DNA of 64,000 nt, taken from the NCBI RefSeq assembly GCF_003697345.1, contig NZ_RFLY01000003.1, forward strand, positions 1 to 64,000, in the 5' to 3' direction. Below the pieces are notes generated by a model. It searched no databases and had not been told where the DNA came from. It saw only the letters and a list, made by a program, of their open reading frames with translations. This document shows, one piece after another, positions 44,849 to 53,990 of this stretch; position 1 is the stretch's first letter; each line of letters starts with the position of its first letter. The position numbers and the translations under genes are program-made. The stretch comes from Solilutibacter pythonis (lineage in GTDB: Bacteria > Pseudomonadota > Gammaproteobacteria > Xanthomonadales > Xanthomonadaceae).

Positions 44849-46897
44849 ATGTCCCACAGCACCCACCAGATCCGCAACCTCGCCCTCGCGGGCCACCCCG
44901 GCGCCGGCAAAACCAGCCTGTTCGAAGCCCTGCTGCATGCCGGCGGCGCCATTCCCACGGCAGGCAGCCTGGAGCGCGGCACCACCGTGTCCGATTTCGA
45001 CCCGATGGAAAAGGCGCGCGGCCATTCGATCGACACCGCCATCGCCAGCACCGATCACAACGGCATCCACGTCAATCTGATCGACACCCCAGGCTACCCG
45101 GATTTCCGCGGCGCCGCGCTGTCCGCGCTGGCGGCGGTGGAAACGGTGGCGATCGTGGTCGATGCCGATTCCGGCGTCGAATACGGCACCCGTCGAATGA
45201 TGGAATACGCGAAATCGCGCAAGTTGTGCCGCGCGATCGTGGTCAACAAGATCGACCACGCCGAGGCCGACCTCGGCGCGTTGCTGGAATCGCTGCGCGA
45301 GACCTTCGGCCCCGAAGTGCTGCCGCTCAACCTGCCGGCCGCCGGCGGCACGGCGGTGATCGACTGCTTCGGCAACCATGAGGGCGAAAGCGATCTCGGC
45401 GCGGTCGCCGACTGGCACCAGCGCATCATCGACCAAGTGGTCGAGATCAACGAAAAAGTGATGAATCGCTATCTCGACCTCGGCGAAGGCGGGCTCTCCG
45501 GCAAAGAACTGCACGATGCTTTCGAGCAATGCCTGCGCGAAGGCCACCTGGTGCCGGTATGCTTCGTCTCGGCGCGCAGCGGCGCCGGCGTGCGCAAGCT
45601 GCTGGACATCGCCGAGCGCCTCTTTCCCCACCCGGCCGAAGCCAACCCGCCGCAGTTCCTCAAGGGCGAAGGTGCCGGCGCGCAACCGCTCTCGCCACGG
45701 CCCGACCCGGACGCGCACGTCATCGCCGACGTGTTCAAGATCATCCACGACCCCTTCGTCGGCAAGCTGGCGGTATTGCGCGTCTACCAGGGCACGTTGA
45801 AGCCGGACAGCCAGTTGTTCATCGACAACGGCCGCAAACCGTTCAAGGTCAGCCATCTCTACAGGCTGAAGGGCAAAGAACACACCGAAATCCGCCGCGC
45901 CGTGCCGGGTGACATCGCCGCGGTCGCCAAAGTGGACGAGCTGCATTTCGACGCGGTGCTGCACGACTCCCACGACGAGGATCACATCCACCTCGAACCA
46001 CTGAACTTCCCCAAACCCATGTTCGGTCTCGCGGTATCGGCCACCAGCCGCGGCCAGGAACAGAAGCTCGCCACCGCGCTGGCCAAACTGGCCGAGGAAG
46101 ACCCGGCCTTCCTGGTCGAACACAACGACGAAACCCACGAGACGGTGATCCGCGGCCTCTCCGACCTGCATCTGCGGGTGCAACTGCAACGGCTGAAGGA
46201 ACGCTTCGCCGTGGAAGTGGAAACCCACCCGCCGCGCATCGCCTACCGCGAGACGGTGAAACAAGCCGCCGAAGGCCACCACCGGCACAAGAAGCAGACC
46301 GGCGGCGCCGGCCAGTTCGGCGAAGTGTTCCTGCGCGTGGAACCGCTGCCGCGCGGCGGCGGCTTCGAGTTCGTCGATGCGGTCAAGGGAGGCGTCATTC
46401 CCGGCCAGTTCCTGCCGGCGGTGGAAAAAGGCGTGCGCCAGGTGATGGCGGCGGGCGCGGTGGCCGGATTCCCCATCCAGGACGTGCGCGTGGTGGTCCA
46501 CGACGGCAAGCACCACCCGGTGGACAGCAAGGAAGTCGCCTTCGCCGCCGCCGGCAGAAAAGCGTTTCTGGATGCCATCGGCAAGGCCGGCGCGGTGGTG
46601 CTGGAGCCGATCGTCGAATTGGAGGTGAGCGCGCCGGAAGCGCACATGGGCGACATCAGCGGCGGGCTCGCCGCCAAGCGCGCGCGCATCCACGGCACCG
46701 ACCGCCTGCGCGGCGGCGAAATCGTGGTGAAGGCGCAAGTGCCGTTGTCCGAACTGGAGGGCTATGCCGCCGAACTGAAATCGGCCACCGCCGGGCGCGG
46801 CCGCTATTCGCTGGATTTCAGCCACTACGAACCGGTGCCGGCACAGGCGCAACAACGCCTGGCCGAACAATGGCGCCCGCACGCGGAGGAGGACTGA
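44849..46897 (+). CDS. elongation factor G paralogue
   Basis: A 682-aa translational GTPase with the EF-G domain order. G1 is AGHPGAGKTSL, G3 is DTPGYPDF and G4 is NKIDHAEADL; domains III-V follow (EEDPAFLVEHNDETHETVIR; GAGQFGEVFLRVEPLPRGGG; ending YSLDFSHYEPVPAQAQQ). The effector region GTTVSDFDPMEKARGHSI differs from canonical EF-G and the protein is not in a str operon, so it is a second EF-G-like factor and may act in recycling or stress. It is followed 128 bases on by an HU-like gene. Confidence 0.9.
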   Translation: MSHSTHQIRNLALAGHPGAGKTSLFEALLHAGGAIPTAGSLERGTTVSDFDPMEKARGHSIDTAIASTDHNGIHVNLIDTPGYPDFRGAALSALAAVETVAIVVDADSGVEYGTRRMMEYAKSRKLCRAIVVNKIDHAEADLGALLESLRETFGPEVLPLNLPAAGGTAVIDCFGNHEGESDLGAVADWHQRIIDQVVEINEKVMNRYLDLGEGGLSGKELHDAFEQCLREGHLVPVCFVSARSGAGVRKLLDIAERLFPHPAEANPPQFLKGEGAGAQPLSPRPDPDAHVIADVFKIIHDPFVGKLAVLRVYQGTLKPDSQLFIDNGRKPFKVSHLYRLKGKEHTEIRRAVPGDIAAVAKVDELHFDAVLHDSHDEDHIHLEPLNFPKPMFGLAVSATSRGQEQKLATALAKLAEEDPAFLVEHNDETHETVIRGLSDLHLRVQLQRLKERFAVEVETHPPRIAYRETVKQAAEGHHRHKKQTGGAGQFGEVFLRVEPLPRGGGFEFVDAVKGGVIPGQFLPAVEKGVRQVMAAGAVAGFPIQDVRVVVHDGKHHPVDSKEVAFAAAGRKAFLDAIGKAGAVVLEPIVELEVSAPEAHMGDISGGLAAKRARIHGTDRLRGGEIVVKAQVPLSELEGYAAELKSATAGRGRYSLDFSHYEPVPAQAQQRLAEQWRPHAEED

Positions 46898-47025
46898 TTA
46901 CCCAGCCAGAAAAGCGCAAAAACCCAGCCAAACCGCTTGGCGCGGGCAATTCCATGCAATACATTGGGCTGCCGGTCGAAACCGCGCACCCACCCATCAC
47001 CATCCAGACGAGGAAAGTGACACCC

Positions 47026-47421
47026 ATGGCCATGAAGAAAGCCGTTGCGCCGAAGAAGGCCGCCGCACCGAAAAAAGCTGCACCGAAGAAGGCCGCCAAG
47101 ACGATGAAGCCGATCAGCGAAGCGTTGAGCAAGTCCGCGCTGGTCGCCCATATCGCCGAATTCAGCGATGTTGCAGCAAAGGACGTGCGCGCCGTGTTGG
47201 CCGCGCTGGAAAGCACCGTGTACGCCTCGGTGAACAAGAAAGGTGCCGGCTCGTTCACCATGCCGGGCCTGTTCAAGATCACCTCGTTGAAGGTGCCCGC
47301 CAAGCCGAAGCGCAAGGGCATCAACCCCTTCACCAAGGAAGAGCAGTGGTTCGCCGCCAAGCCCGCCTCGATCAAGGTCAAGGTGCGTCCGCTGAAGAAG
47401 CTCAAGGACGCCGCCGCCTAA
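47026..47421 (+). CDS. HU-family DNA-binding protein with Lys/Ala-rich N-terminus
   Basis: A 131-aa protein. Residues 1-25 are a Lys/Ala/Pro tail (MAMKKAVAPKKAAAPKKAAP) like that of histone H1 or HupB-type proteins; the rest is an HU/IHF fold (SKSALVAHIAEFSDVAAKDV, GSFTMPGLFKITSLKVPAKP). It bends and compacts DNA. The ATG at 47026 follows GAGGAAAG; the frame extends upstream but overlaps the end of the EF-G gene. A strong terminator follows. Confidence 0.9.
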   Translation: MAMKKAVAPKKAAAPKKAAPKKAAKTMKPISEALSKSALVAHIAEFSDVAAKDVRAVLAALESTVYASVNKKGAGSFTMPGLFKITSLKVPAKPKRKGINPFTKEEQWFAAKPASIKVKVRPLKKLKDAAA

Positions 47422-47446
47422 TCGCGGCCGGGCCTTGCGATTCACG

Positions 47447-47479
47447 AAACCGGCGTCCGCGAAGGCGCCGGTTTTTTTT
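47447..47479 (+). terminator. intrinsic terminator of the HU-like gene
   Basis: AAACCGGCG pairs with CGCCGGTTT over a ten-base loop and runs into eight T. It begins 25 bases after the stop. Confidence 0.9.
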
Positions 47480-47542
47480 GCATTCAGCATCCGGCGCGCG
47501 GCATCCCCCAGGAGCCGGTGGGCAGCCGGCCAGACATGCACG

Positions 47543-47876
47543 CGGAGCCTGCCGTGTTCAGCCCCCTGTTGACCGCACTCCCGCGCTGAAATCGGCCAAA
47601 CGCGCGTACGGAGCCCGCTGTGTTCGGCCTCCTGTTGACCGTACTCCCGCGCTGACAATCGGCCAAACGCGCGTACGGAGCCGGCCGTGTTCGGCCTCCT
47701 GTTGACCGCACTCCCGCGCTGACAATCGGCCAAACGCGCGTGCGGAGCCTGCCGTGTTCGGCCTCCTGTTGACCGTACTCCCGCGCTGACAATCGGCCAA
47801 ACGCGCGTGCGGAGCCCGCTGTGTTCGGCCTCCTGTTGACCGTACTCCCGCGCTGACAATCGGCCAAACGCGCATG
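47543..47876. repeat. 67-bp tandem repeat array, five copies
   Basis: Units start with CGGAGCC at 47543 (66 bp), 47609, 47676, 47743 and 47810, the last four being exactly 67 bp. A partial copy begins at 47877 and a degenerate end of one precedes the first. Each unit carries CTGTTGACCG, CGCGCTGACAATCGG and CCAAACGCGC. Unit length is not a multiple of three, so it is not coding. Differences between copies are few (ACC-GCA/GTA, CCTGCC/CCCGCT), which means the array is recent. Confidence 0.9.
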
Positions 47877-48170
47877 CGGAGCCTGCCGACACGGGTAGCT
47901 GCGGATGCGCCATCCACCCGCATGCGGAACGGCCTACCCCGGCGACATGCCTCACGCGCGCCTGCCTTGGCTTCCAGCCGCGCGGAGCCCGCTACCTGGC
48001 CGGCCAATTCCCACGGATGCGTCGGAGCCCCGGGCCACCGGCTCGGGCAGCGCGGCAGGTATCGCATCCCGGCATCCGCCGCGCCTGGAGGATGGCCCGG
48101 GAAAGCCGGACGCCAAGGCCGGCTTCCGGCACTGGAATCCGAACTACATGTTTCCGCCCGCCCGGATGTC
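47877..48170. other. intergenic region after the repeat array
   Basis: About 290 GC-rich bases. It holds the truncated sixth repeat and the hairpin at 48103-48125. No gene is supported. Confidence 0.5.
48103..48125 (-). terminator. hairpin downstream of the ODP-like gene
   Basis: AAGCCGG and CCGGCTT pair over a nine-base loop, 46 bases past the stop. No T-run of note, so weak. Confidence 0.35.
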
Positions 48171-48950
48171 TCAGGCCGACGGCGGGCGGTAGTTGGCCTG
48201 CGTCACCAGATCGACACCGCATTCCAACCCTTCCAGCCACGCGAGGAAATCGTGCATGGCCGCGCCCTTCATCGGCAGGCCGTGCTGCGGCGCGATCATC
48301 TCCGGGTCGAGTTCCCGCACCATGTTGACCCATAGCCGCAAGACGCGGTTCGACGCCATGTAACGGCGATGGAACCCTTCCATCCGGCGTTTGTGGGTAT
48401 CGAAATCGCTGCTGACCAGGGTGTAAGGGTCGCCACTGGCCACCAGCGAGGCGCCGACGTCGCCCGAGAACAGGATGCGGCTGTTCGGGTCCCAGAAACA
48501 GAAATTGCCGACCGAATGCATGAAATGCGACGGCAGCAGGAATATCCGCGCATCGCCCAGTTCGACGTGTCCGCCGGCATCCGAGATCAGCTTGTAGCGC
48601 TCGCGCCCGGCGTTCTTCATGTAGCCCGGCACCACATGCGGCACGAAGCGGCCCCATAGCTCCGAGCAAACGATCGTGGCCTGGGTGTAGAGCATCCATT
48701 TGTCCACCGAACCGATGATGTCCGGGTCCTGGTGCGAGCACAGGATGTAGTCGACCTGGGTCGGCTTGACGTAATTGCCCATCGCCAGGATCAACGGGTT
48801 GTAGAGCAACGCCCCGCCCGGATCGAGCAAGGCGGAATGGCCGCCGCTCTGGATCAGGAACTGGTTGGCCTGGACGCCGTCATCGCCACGGACCAGATCG
48901 TTGAAGGCGATGCAACGGTGATCGCCTGATTCGAAAAGCACGGTTGCCAT
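48171..48950 (-). CDS. metallo-beta-lactamase-fold protein, ODP/flavodiiron-like
   Basis: A 259-aa protein of the MBL fold that resembles the di-iron domain of flavodiiron proteins without the flavodoxin part. Likely metal ligands appear in SHQDPDIIGS, LPSHFMHSVGNFCFW, ILFSGDVGASL and IAPQHGLPMKG. Such stand-alone domains can bind or reduce O2, or act as sensors. The ATG at 48950 follows GGAGGAATTC. It is transcribed away from the iron-uptake operon. The exact reaction cannot be told from sequence. Confidence 0.8.
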   Translation of the reverse strand: MATVLFESGDHRCIAFNDLVRGDDGVQANQFLIQSGGHSALLDPGGALLYNPLILAMGNYVKPTQVDYILCSHQDPDIIGSVDKWMLYTQATIVCSELWGRFVPHVVPGYMKNAGRERYKLISDAGGHVELGDARIFLLPSHFMHSVGNFCFWDPNSRILFSGDVGASLVASGDPYTLVSSDFDTHKRRMEGFHRRYMASNRVLRLWVNMVRELDPEMIAPQHGLPMKGAAMHDFLAWLEGLECGVDLVTQANYRPPSA

Positions 48951-49468
48951 GAATTCCTCCCTTCCAAGTGACAAAGGGTAGGCCGGCCCCCTTGCTGCGG
49001 CATGAGCAGGATCAAATCGTACCGCCATCCCACTCTGGCAAAGACGGCTGAGACTTCAAACGTCCGCCAACTGATACGCATGTCACAAAAATAATCGTTT
49101 TTGTTGAAAACAACAATTGTTCTCATTAAAGTTTCGTTTGCGGCACGGCATGACGCCTTGCAACCACACGAACACGCCATGCGCCTTCATCCCCTTCTTT
49201 CCCGCGCCGATGGATATGCCGCATGGCGCAGTCCCGACGGGCCGAAAGCCGGGCCGTCCGCCGTCCGGCATCGAACGCCCGCCCGGCGAGCGCCTCCGTC
49301 AGACCCCACGGCAACCGGGACGCGCCCCCGCTGCACGGCGCCATCGGCAAGCAGGTCGCCGCGCCGACCGATTGATTCCTAACACGAGCCCCCATCGCAA
49401 GCCGTCCAGCTCGAGCGCCCTCGCTCAGGCCGGATGGTACCCCACACGTCCGAAACTGGAATTTCATC
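48951..49468. other. divergent regulatory region before the TonB receptor
   Basis: About 520 bases. An AT-rich island at about 49080-49135 with a Fur-like box probably holds the promoters. The 330 bases after it are GC-rich; overlapping open frames there lack ribosome sites. I looked for a cobalamin riboswitch and did not see one. Confidence 0.5.
49107..49128. promoter_or_regulatory. Fur-like box
   Basis: Within AAAACAACAATTGTTCTCAT the two halves TGAGAAC and ATTGTTG (minus strand, one base apart) resemble TGATAAT-n-ATTATCA, with five and four of seven matching. Its place before a TonB receptor fits iron control. It is over 300 bases from the receptor ATG, so it may also act on the divergent gene. 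Confidence 0.4.
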
Positions 49469-51859
49469 ATGTCTCCATCCCGTCACACGCTTTGCGGCGC
49501 CATCGCCTTCGCGCTCGCCATGCCCGGCATGGCGCTGGCCGCCGAAGCCGACGCATCGCCGGCGCCACAGCAACTCGACCGCGTGGTCGTCACCGCCGCC
49601 GGGTTCGAACAGAAGCTGGCCGACGCCCCCGCCAGCATCAGCGTCGTGGCCCGCGAGGAGCTGGAAAAGCGCCCGTATTCCAACCTGATCGACGCGTTAC
49701 GCGATATCGAGGGCATCGATGTCGGCATGGAGACGACCGACAAGAACGGCATGGCGACGATCAGCATGCGCGGCATGCCTTCCGACTACACGCTGGTGCT
49801 GATCGACGGACGCCGCCAGAGCAACGTCGGCTCGATCTACCCCAACAACTTCGGCGGCGGCCAGTTCTCTTTCCTGCCGCCGCTGGACGCGATCGACCGC
49901 ATCGAAGTGGTGCGCGGGCCGATGTCCACGCTGTACGGCTCGGACGCGATGGGCGGCGTCGTCAACATCATCACCCGCCGCGTGGGTGACGCCTGGCGCG
50001 GTTCGCTGCGCCAGGGCTTCACCTTCCAGCAGGACAAGCACTTCGGCAATGCCCGCGCCAGCGACGTCTACCTCGGTGGGCCGCTGGTGAAGGACAGGCT
50101 CGGGTTCGCCTTTCGCGGCGGCCATTACCGCCAGGACGAGTCCATCCCGGAATGGCCCTCGCTGACCCTCCCCGACGGCAGCGAATGGAACCGCGCGCTC
50201 GGCTTCGGCCGCGGCGGCAAGCAGGTCGCCAACACCCACTGGAACGCCGGCGTGCGCCTGGACTGGACGCCCAACGATGCGCATCGCTTCTTGTTCGATT
50301 ACGACGTCTCACGGCAGAAGTACGACAACCGCCAGGGCCAGACCGGCACGCTCGACGGCATTGCATCGCTCTGGCGCAGCGGCAACGCGGTCATCCCGAA
50401 CCCCAACGGCAACGGCACCCTCACCCGCCGGGTGGTGCAGCCGCGCGTCGGCTACACGCCGGAGCAACGCTACGAGCGCGAGCAGGCTTCGCTCACCCAC
50501 ATCGGCGAATGGTCGTTCGGGCGCAGCGAAACCAGCCTGATGCGGATCGGCAGCCGCAACCTGGGCCGTTCGCTGCCGCTGACCATTGCCGAGCGCGCCG
50601 AATTGCAGACGTTGTGGAATGAGGTCTGTACGCGCCGCGGGCAGGCCGCCTATTGCAACAACGGCAGCCTCGCCGCCAGCCGGCTCACCGCCGACGAGCG
50701 GGCGCGGCTTGGCGCATTCCTGCCGCGCCCGCTGCGCACGCTGGAACTTCGCGGCTGGGTGCTGGACAGCAAGCTGGAAGTCAACGCCGAGGATCATCGC
50801 CTGACCGTCGGCGGCCAGCTCAACGACACCGACATGGAGGACGGCGTGTTCGGCATGGGCCGCGCCGAATACCGCAATGGCGTCACCCAGAAACATCGCC
50901 AGTGGGCGCTGTTCGCCGAGGACAACTGGCGGTTCGCGCCCGGCCTGACCGCCACGCTCGGGCTGCGTTACGACCGCCACAACCTGTTCGGCAGCCACTT
51001 CAGCCCACGCGGCTACCTGGTCTGGGAAGCCACCGACGCCTGGACGATCAAGGGCGGCATCAGCACCGGCTACAAAACCCCGCGCCCGGACCAGCTTTTT
51101 CCCGGCATCACCGGCTTCGGCGGCCAAGGGGTACTGCCGCTGGTCGGCACGCCGGGCCTGAAGCCCGAGACCAGCCGCAATTACGAACTGGCCGCGTATT
51201 ACGAAGGCGAGCGCTACGGACTCAACGCCACCGCCTTCCTCAACCGCTTCAAGGACAAGATCGCCCGGGGCGGCATCTACCCCAATTGCGAAGTGACCAA
51301 GCCCGGCAGCGGCTACTGCGTGGACATCGGCCAGGGCTGGGCGGCGCTGGGCTATTCCAGCTTCGCGCAGACGGTCAACATCGACAGCGCGGATACCCGT
51401 GGCGTCGAGCTGGCCGGCCATGTGAAACTGGCCGAAGACTGGAACCTGCGCGGCAACTACACCTGGACACGCTCACGCCAGACCAGCGGCGCCAAACGCG
51501 GCAGCCCGATCGCGGGCAACCCCGCCAAGCACATGCTCAACGCCTCGCTCAACTGGCAGGTAACACCGACGTTCGGCCTCAACCTCGGGGGCGAAGGTCG
51601 CTTCAACCGCTACTACGGCATGGACGCCGCCGGCAAGGACATCTATTACAAAAACCATGTCCTGCTGCACCTCGGCGGCTCATGGCAAGCCACCGGATGG
51701 CTGACGATCAACGCCCGCGTCAACAACCTGCTGGATCGCAACTTCATCTCACAAAGCTGCACGCTGGCCGCGGGCGCGGACAGCTTCGACTGCCGCGACG
51801 ACTACGCGGTGAAGGAGCAGCGCCGCAGCTTCTGGCTCTCGTTCAACGCCCGCTTCTGA
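49469..51859 (+). CDS. TonB-dependent outer-membrane receptor (siderophore type)
   Basis: A 796-aa receptor. Signal peptide residues 1-24 (ending ALAAEA), TonB box-like DRVVVTAAG, plug domain (IDVGMETTDKNGMATISMRG; VVRGPMSTLYGSDAMGGVVN), then a 22-strand barrel with TGYKTPRPDQLFPGITGFGG and the C-terminal FWLSFNARF ending in Phe. The plug and length are most like catecholate siderophore receptors (FepA/BfrD type). It leads the iron operon. Substrate is inferred. Confidence 0.92.
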   Translation: MSPSRHTLCGAIAFALAMPGMALAAEADASPAPQQLDRVVVTAAGFEQKLADAPASISVVAREELEKRPYSNLIDALRDIEGIDVGMETTDKNGMATISMRGMPSDYTLVLIDGRRQSNVGSIYPNNFGGGQFSFLPPLDAIDRIEVVRGPMSTLYGSDAMGGVVNIITRRVGDAWRGSLRQGFTFQQDKHFGNARASDVYLGGPLVKDRLGFAFRGGHYRQDESIPEWPSLTLPDGSEWNRALGFGRGGKQVANTHWNAGVRLDWTPNDAHRFLFDYDVSRQKYDNRQGQTGTLDGIASLWRSGNAVIPNPNGNGTLTRRVVQPRVGYTPEQRYEREQASLTHIGEWSFGRSETSLMRIGSRNLGRSLPLTIAERAELQTLWNEVCTRRGQAAYCNNGSLAASRLTADERARLGAFLPRPLRTLELRGWVLDSKLEVNAEDHRLTVGGQLNDTDMEDGVFGMGRAEYRNGVTQKHRQWALFAEDNWRFAPGLTATLGLRYDRHNLFGSHFSPRGYLVWEATDAWTIKGGISTGYKTPRPDQLFPGITGFGGQGVLPLVGTPGLKPETSRNYELAAYYEGERYGLNATAFLNRFKDKIARGGIYPNCEVTKPGSGYCVDIGQGWAALGYSSFAQTVNIDSADTRGVELAGHVKLAEDWNLRGNYTWTRSRQTSGAKRGSPIAGNPAKHMLNASLNWQVTPTFGLNLGGEGRFNRYYGMDAAGKDIYYKNHVLLHLGGSWQATGWLTINARVNNLLDRNFISQSCTLAAGADSFDCRDDYAVKEQRRSFWLSFNARF

Positions 51860-51911
51860 GCGCTGCCGCGCCATCCGTGGCGCCCGGATATCGGCGCGCC
51901 ACGCAGACGCG

Positions 51912-51930
51912 ACAAATTCTCATTTATGAT
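51912..51930. promoter_or_regulatory. possible Fur half-site
   Basis: ACAAATTCTCATTTATGAT shares TTCTCATT with the box upstream of the receptor. Only one half is well conserved. Confidence 0.25.
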
Positions 51931-51960
51931 CTGTTTTCCATACCAGTCCAGTGATCGTTC

Positions 51961-52602
51961 TTGAGTCCGAGCCACGCCCGTGACGACATCGCCGCCCAGC
52001 AGCGCCGCGGCTTCTGGCTGCGCCAATTGCACCAATGGCACTGGATCAGCGCGGCGGTGTGCTTGATGGCGATGCTGCTGTTCTCCGTCACCGGCATCAC
52101 CCTCAACCACGCCGCCAGCATCGAGGCCACGCCACGGGTGAAAACCGGCCATGAAACGATGCCGGCCTCGGTCCTGAGATCGCTGGGCGCGCGCATGGAA
52201 GGCAACGCGCCGCTGCCGGCCACCGTCATCGACTGGCTGAACGACGCACTGCCGCTTGTGGTCGGCAGGCAGGTGGCGGAATGGTCGGCGGATGAAATCT
52301 ACCTCGCCCTGCCCCGGCCCGGCGGCGATGGCTGGCTCAGCATCGACCGCGCCAGTGGCGAGGTGGAATACGAACGCAGCGACCGTGGCTGGCTGGCCTA
52401 TTTCAACGACCTGCACAAGGGCCGCCATACCGGCGCGGCCTGGCGCTGGTTCATCGACGTGTTCGCACTTGCCTGTCTGGTGTTCACCGTCAGCGGCCTG
52501 TTCCTGTTGCAGATGCATGCGCGGCAACGCCGCTCCACCTGGCCCTGGGTCGCGCTCGGGTTGGTGCTGCCGGTCGTCATCGCGCTCGTTTTCGTTCATT
52601 AG
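51961..52602 (+). CDS. PepSY-associated membrane protein
   Basis: A 213-aa inner-membrane protein with an N-terminal helix (WISAAVCLMAMLLFSVTGIT, then LNHAAS) and two C-terminal helices (FIDVFALACLVFTVSGLFLL; WVALGLVLPVVIALVFV). The HQWHW and TLNH histidines are typical of PepSY-linked iron-reductase-like proteins. It starts with TTG at 51961, the only good start. Probably part of reductive iron release with the flavin genes downstream. Confidence 0.85.
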   Translation: MSPSHARDDIAAQQRRGFWLRQLHQWHWISAAVCLMAMLLFSVTGITLNHAASIEATPRVKTGHETMPASVLRSLGARMEGNAPLPATVIDWLNDALPLVVGRQVAEWSADEIYLALPRPGGDGWLSIDRASGEVEYERSDRGWLAYFNDLHKGRHTGAAWRWFIDVFALACLVFTVSGLFLLQMHARQRRSTWPWVALGLVLPVVIALVFVH

Positions 52603-52626
52603 ATTCCCTATCTGGAGACCGCTGTC

Positions 52627-53136
52627 ATGCGCATTACCGCCACCATCGCCCTCTGCGGCCTGATCGCCCTGCCGGTGCAGGCCGCAGAACTGAAACTCGA
52701 AGTCCAGATTCCCCAGCTCAACGTCGCCGAGTACCACCGCCCCTACGTGGCGATCTGGGTGGAAGGCATCGACCAGACCGCGCGCGCCAATCTGGCCGTG
52801 TGGTACCAGCAAAAAGCCAATGCCGAGGGCGCGGGCACCAAGTGGCTGCCCGACCTGCGCCAATGGTGGCGACGCAGCGGCCGCAACCTGAAGGTGCCGG
52901 TGGATGGCGTCACCGGCCCGACCCGACCCGCCGGCCGCCACGCGCTGAACTTCGACGAACAGCACCCGGAACTGAAGCATCTGCCCGCCGGCGACTACGT
53001 ACTGGTGGTGGAAGCCGTGCGCGAAGTCGGCGGCCGCGAACTGCTGCGCATCCCCTTCAAGTGGCACGACGCCAGCACCGGCGGCGCGCAGGGCAAGAGC
53101 GAGCTTGGCCGTGTCAGCCTGACCAGTACCCGTTGA
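52627..53136 (+). CDS. DUF2271 periplasmic protein
   Basis: A 169-aa protein with a signal peptide ([20 protein letters not shown]) and the DUF2271 core ([55 protein letters not shown]). Often found beside PepSY, DUF4198 and ApbE genes; function unproven. It lies 24 bases after the PepSY gene. Confidence 0.88.
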   Translation: MRITATIALCGLIALPVQAAELKLEVQIPQLNVAEYHRPYVAIWVEGIDQTARANLAVWYQQKANAEGAGTKWLPDLRQWWRRSGRNLKVPVDGVTGPTRPAGRHALNFDEQHPELKHLPAGDYVLVVEAVREVGGRELLRIPFKWHDASTGGAQGKSELGRVSLTSTR

Positions 53137-53155
53137 CTCCCCGGAGGAACCCGAA

Positions 53156-53965
53156 GTGAAACCCTCGCTCAAACATGCCGCCCTCGTGCTGGCGCTCGCC
53201 CTTCCCTTCACCGCGCAGGCGCACAAAGCTTGGCTACGCCCCTCGCAGACGGTCGTCTCCGGCAATGCGCCCTGGATCACCGTGGATGCAGCGGTCTCCA
53301 ACGACCTGTTCTACTTCAACCACGTGCCGCTGCGGCTGGACAACCTGGCGATCACCGCGCCCGACGGCAGCCGCGTCGATCCAAAGAACGGCGCCACCGG
53401 CAAGTACCGCAGCGTGTTCGACATCGAACTGACGCAGACCGGCACCTATCGCCTCGCCAGTGTCGGTGACGGCCTGAGCGCGAGCTGGAAGGAAAACGGC
53501 CAGCCCAGGCGCTGGCGCGGCAGCCCGGACGCGTTCGCCGCCAACGTGCCAAAGGATGCCGCCGAGCTGGCGGTGAGCCAGAACGTCAACCGCATCGAAA
53601 CCTTCGTCACCAATGGCGCGCCCAGCGACGCCGCGCTGAAGATCAGCGGCAACGGTCTGGAAATGCAGCCGATCACTCATCCCAACGACCTGTTCGCCGG
53701 CGAGGAAGCGAAATTCCGCCTGCTGATCGACGGCCAGCCGGCGCGCGGCATCGAGGTCGAAGTGGTACGCGGCGAAACCCGCTACCGCAACGCGCAGGAC
53801 GAGATCAAGCTGAAGACCGACGCCAACGGCGAATTCAAACTGACCTGGCCCACGGCCGGCATGTACTGGCTGGAAGCCAGAACCGAGGACGACAAGACCC
53901 GCCAGCCACAGGCGAAGAAACGCCGCCTGGGCTATGTCGCCACGCTGGAAGCGCTGCCGCAGTAA
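53156..53965 (+). CDS. DUF4198 periplasmic protein
   Basis: A 269-aa protein with signal peptide ([19 protein letters not shown]) and DUF4198/NikM-like beta domains ([40 protein letters not shown]). It starts with GTG at 53156 after GGAGGAACCC. Members are metal-linked periplasmic proteins, often near TonB receptors. Confidence 0.88.
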   Translation: MKPSLKHAALVLALALPFTAQAHKAWLRPSQTVVSGNAPWITVDAAVSNDLFYFNHVPLRLDNLAITAPDGSRVDPKNGATGKYRSVFDIELTQTGTYRLASVGDGLSASWKENGQPRRWRGSPDAFAANVPKDAAELAVSQNVNRIETFVTNGAPSDAALKISGNGLEMQPITHPNDLFAGEEAKFRLLIDGQPARGIEVEVVRGETRYRNAQDEIKLKTDANGEFKLTWPTAGMYWLEARTEDDKTRQPQAKKRRLGYVATLEALPQ

Positions 53966-53990
53966 CCGCGGCCGCCCACGCACCCGCCAG

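Noticed and set aside
44744-46882. Minus-strand open frame of 712 codons
   Set aside because: Antisense of the EF-G paralogue; GC-rich codon bias keeps it open.
47543-47876. CRISPR array
   Set aside because: Units are full tandem copies without unique spacers and there are no cas genes.
47558-48067. Minus-strand frames across the tandem repeats
   Set aside because: The repeat unit is 67 bp, so the frame shifts with each copy; the repeating peptide seen comes from the DNA repeat, and no ribosome site exists.
49117-49468. Possible cobalamin riboswitch before the TonB receptor
   Set aside because: I could not find the conserved B12-box core or a convincing paired structure.
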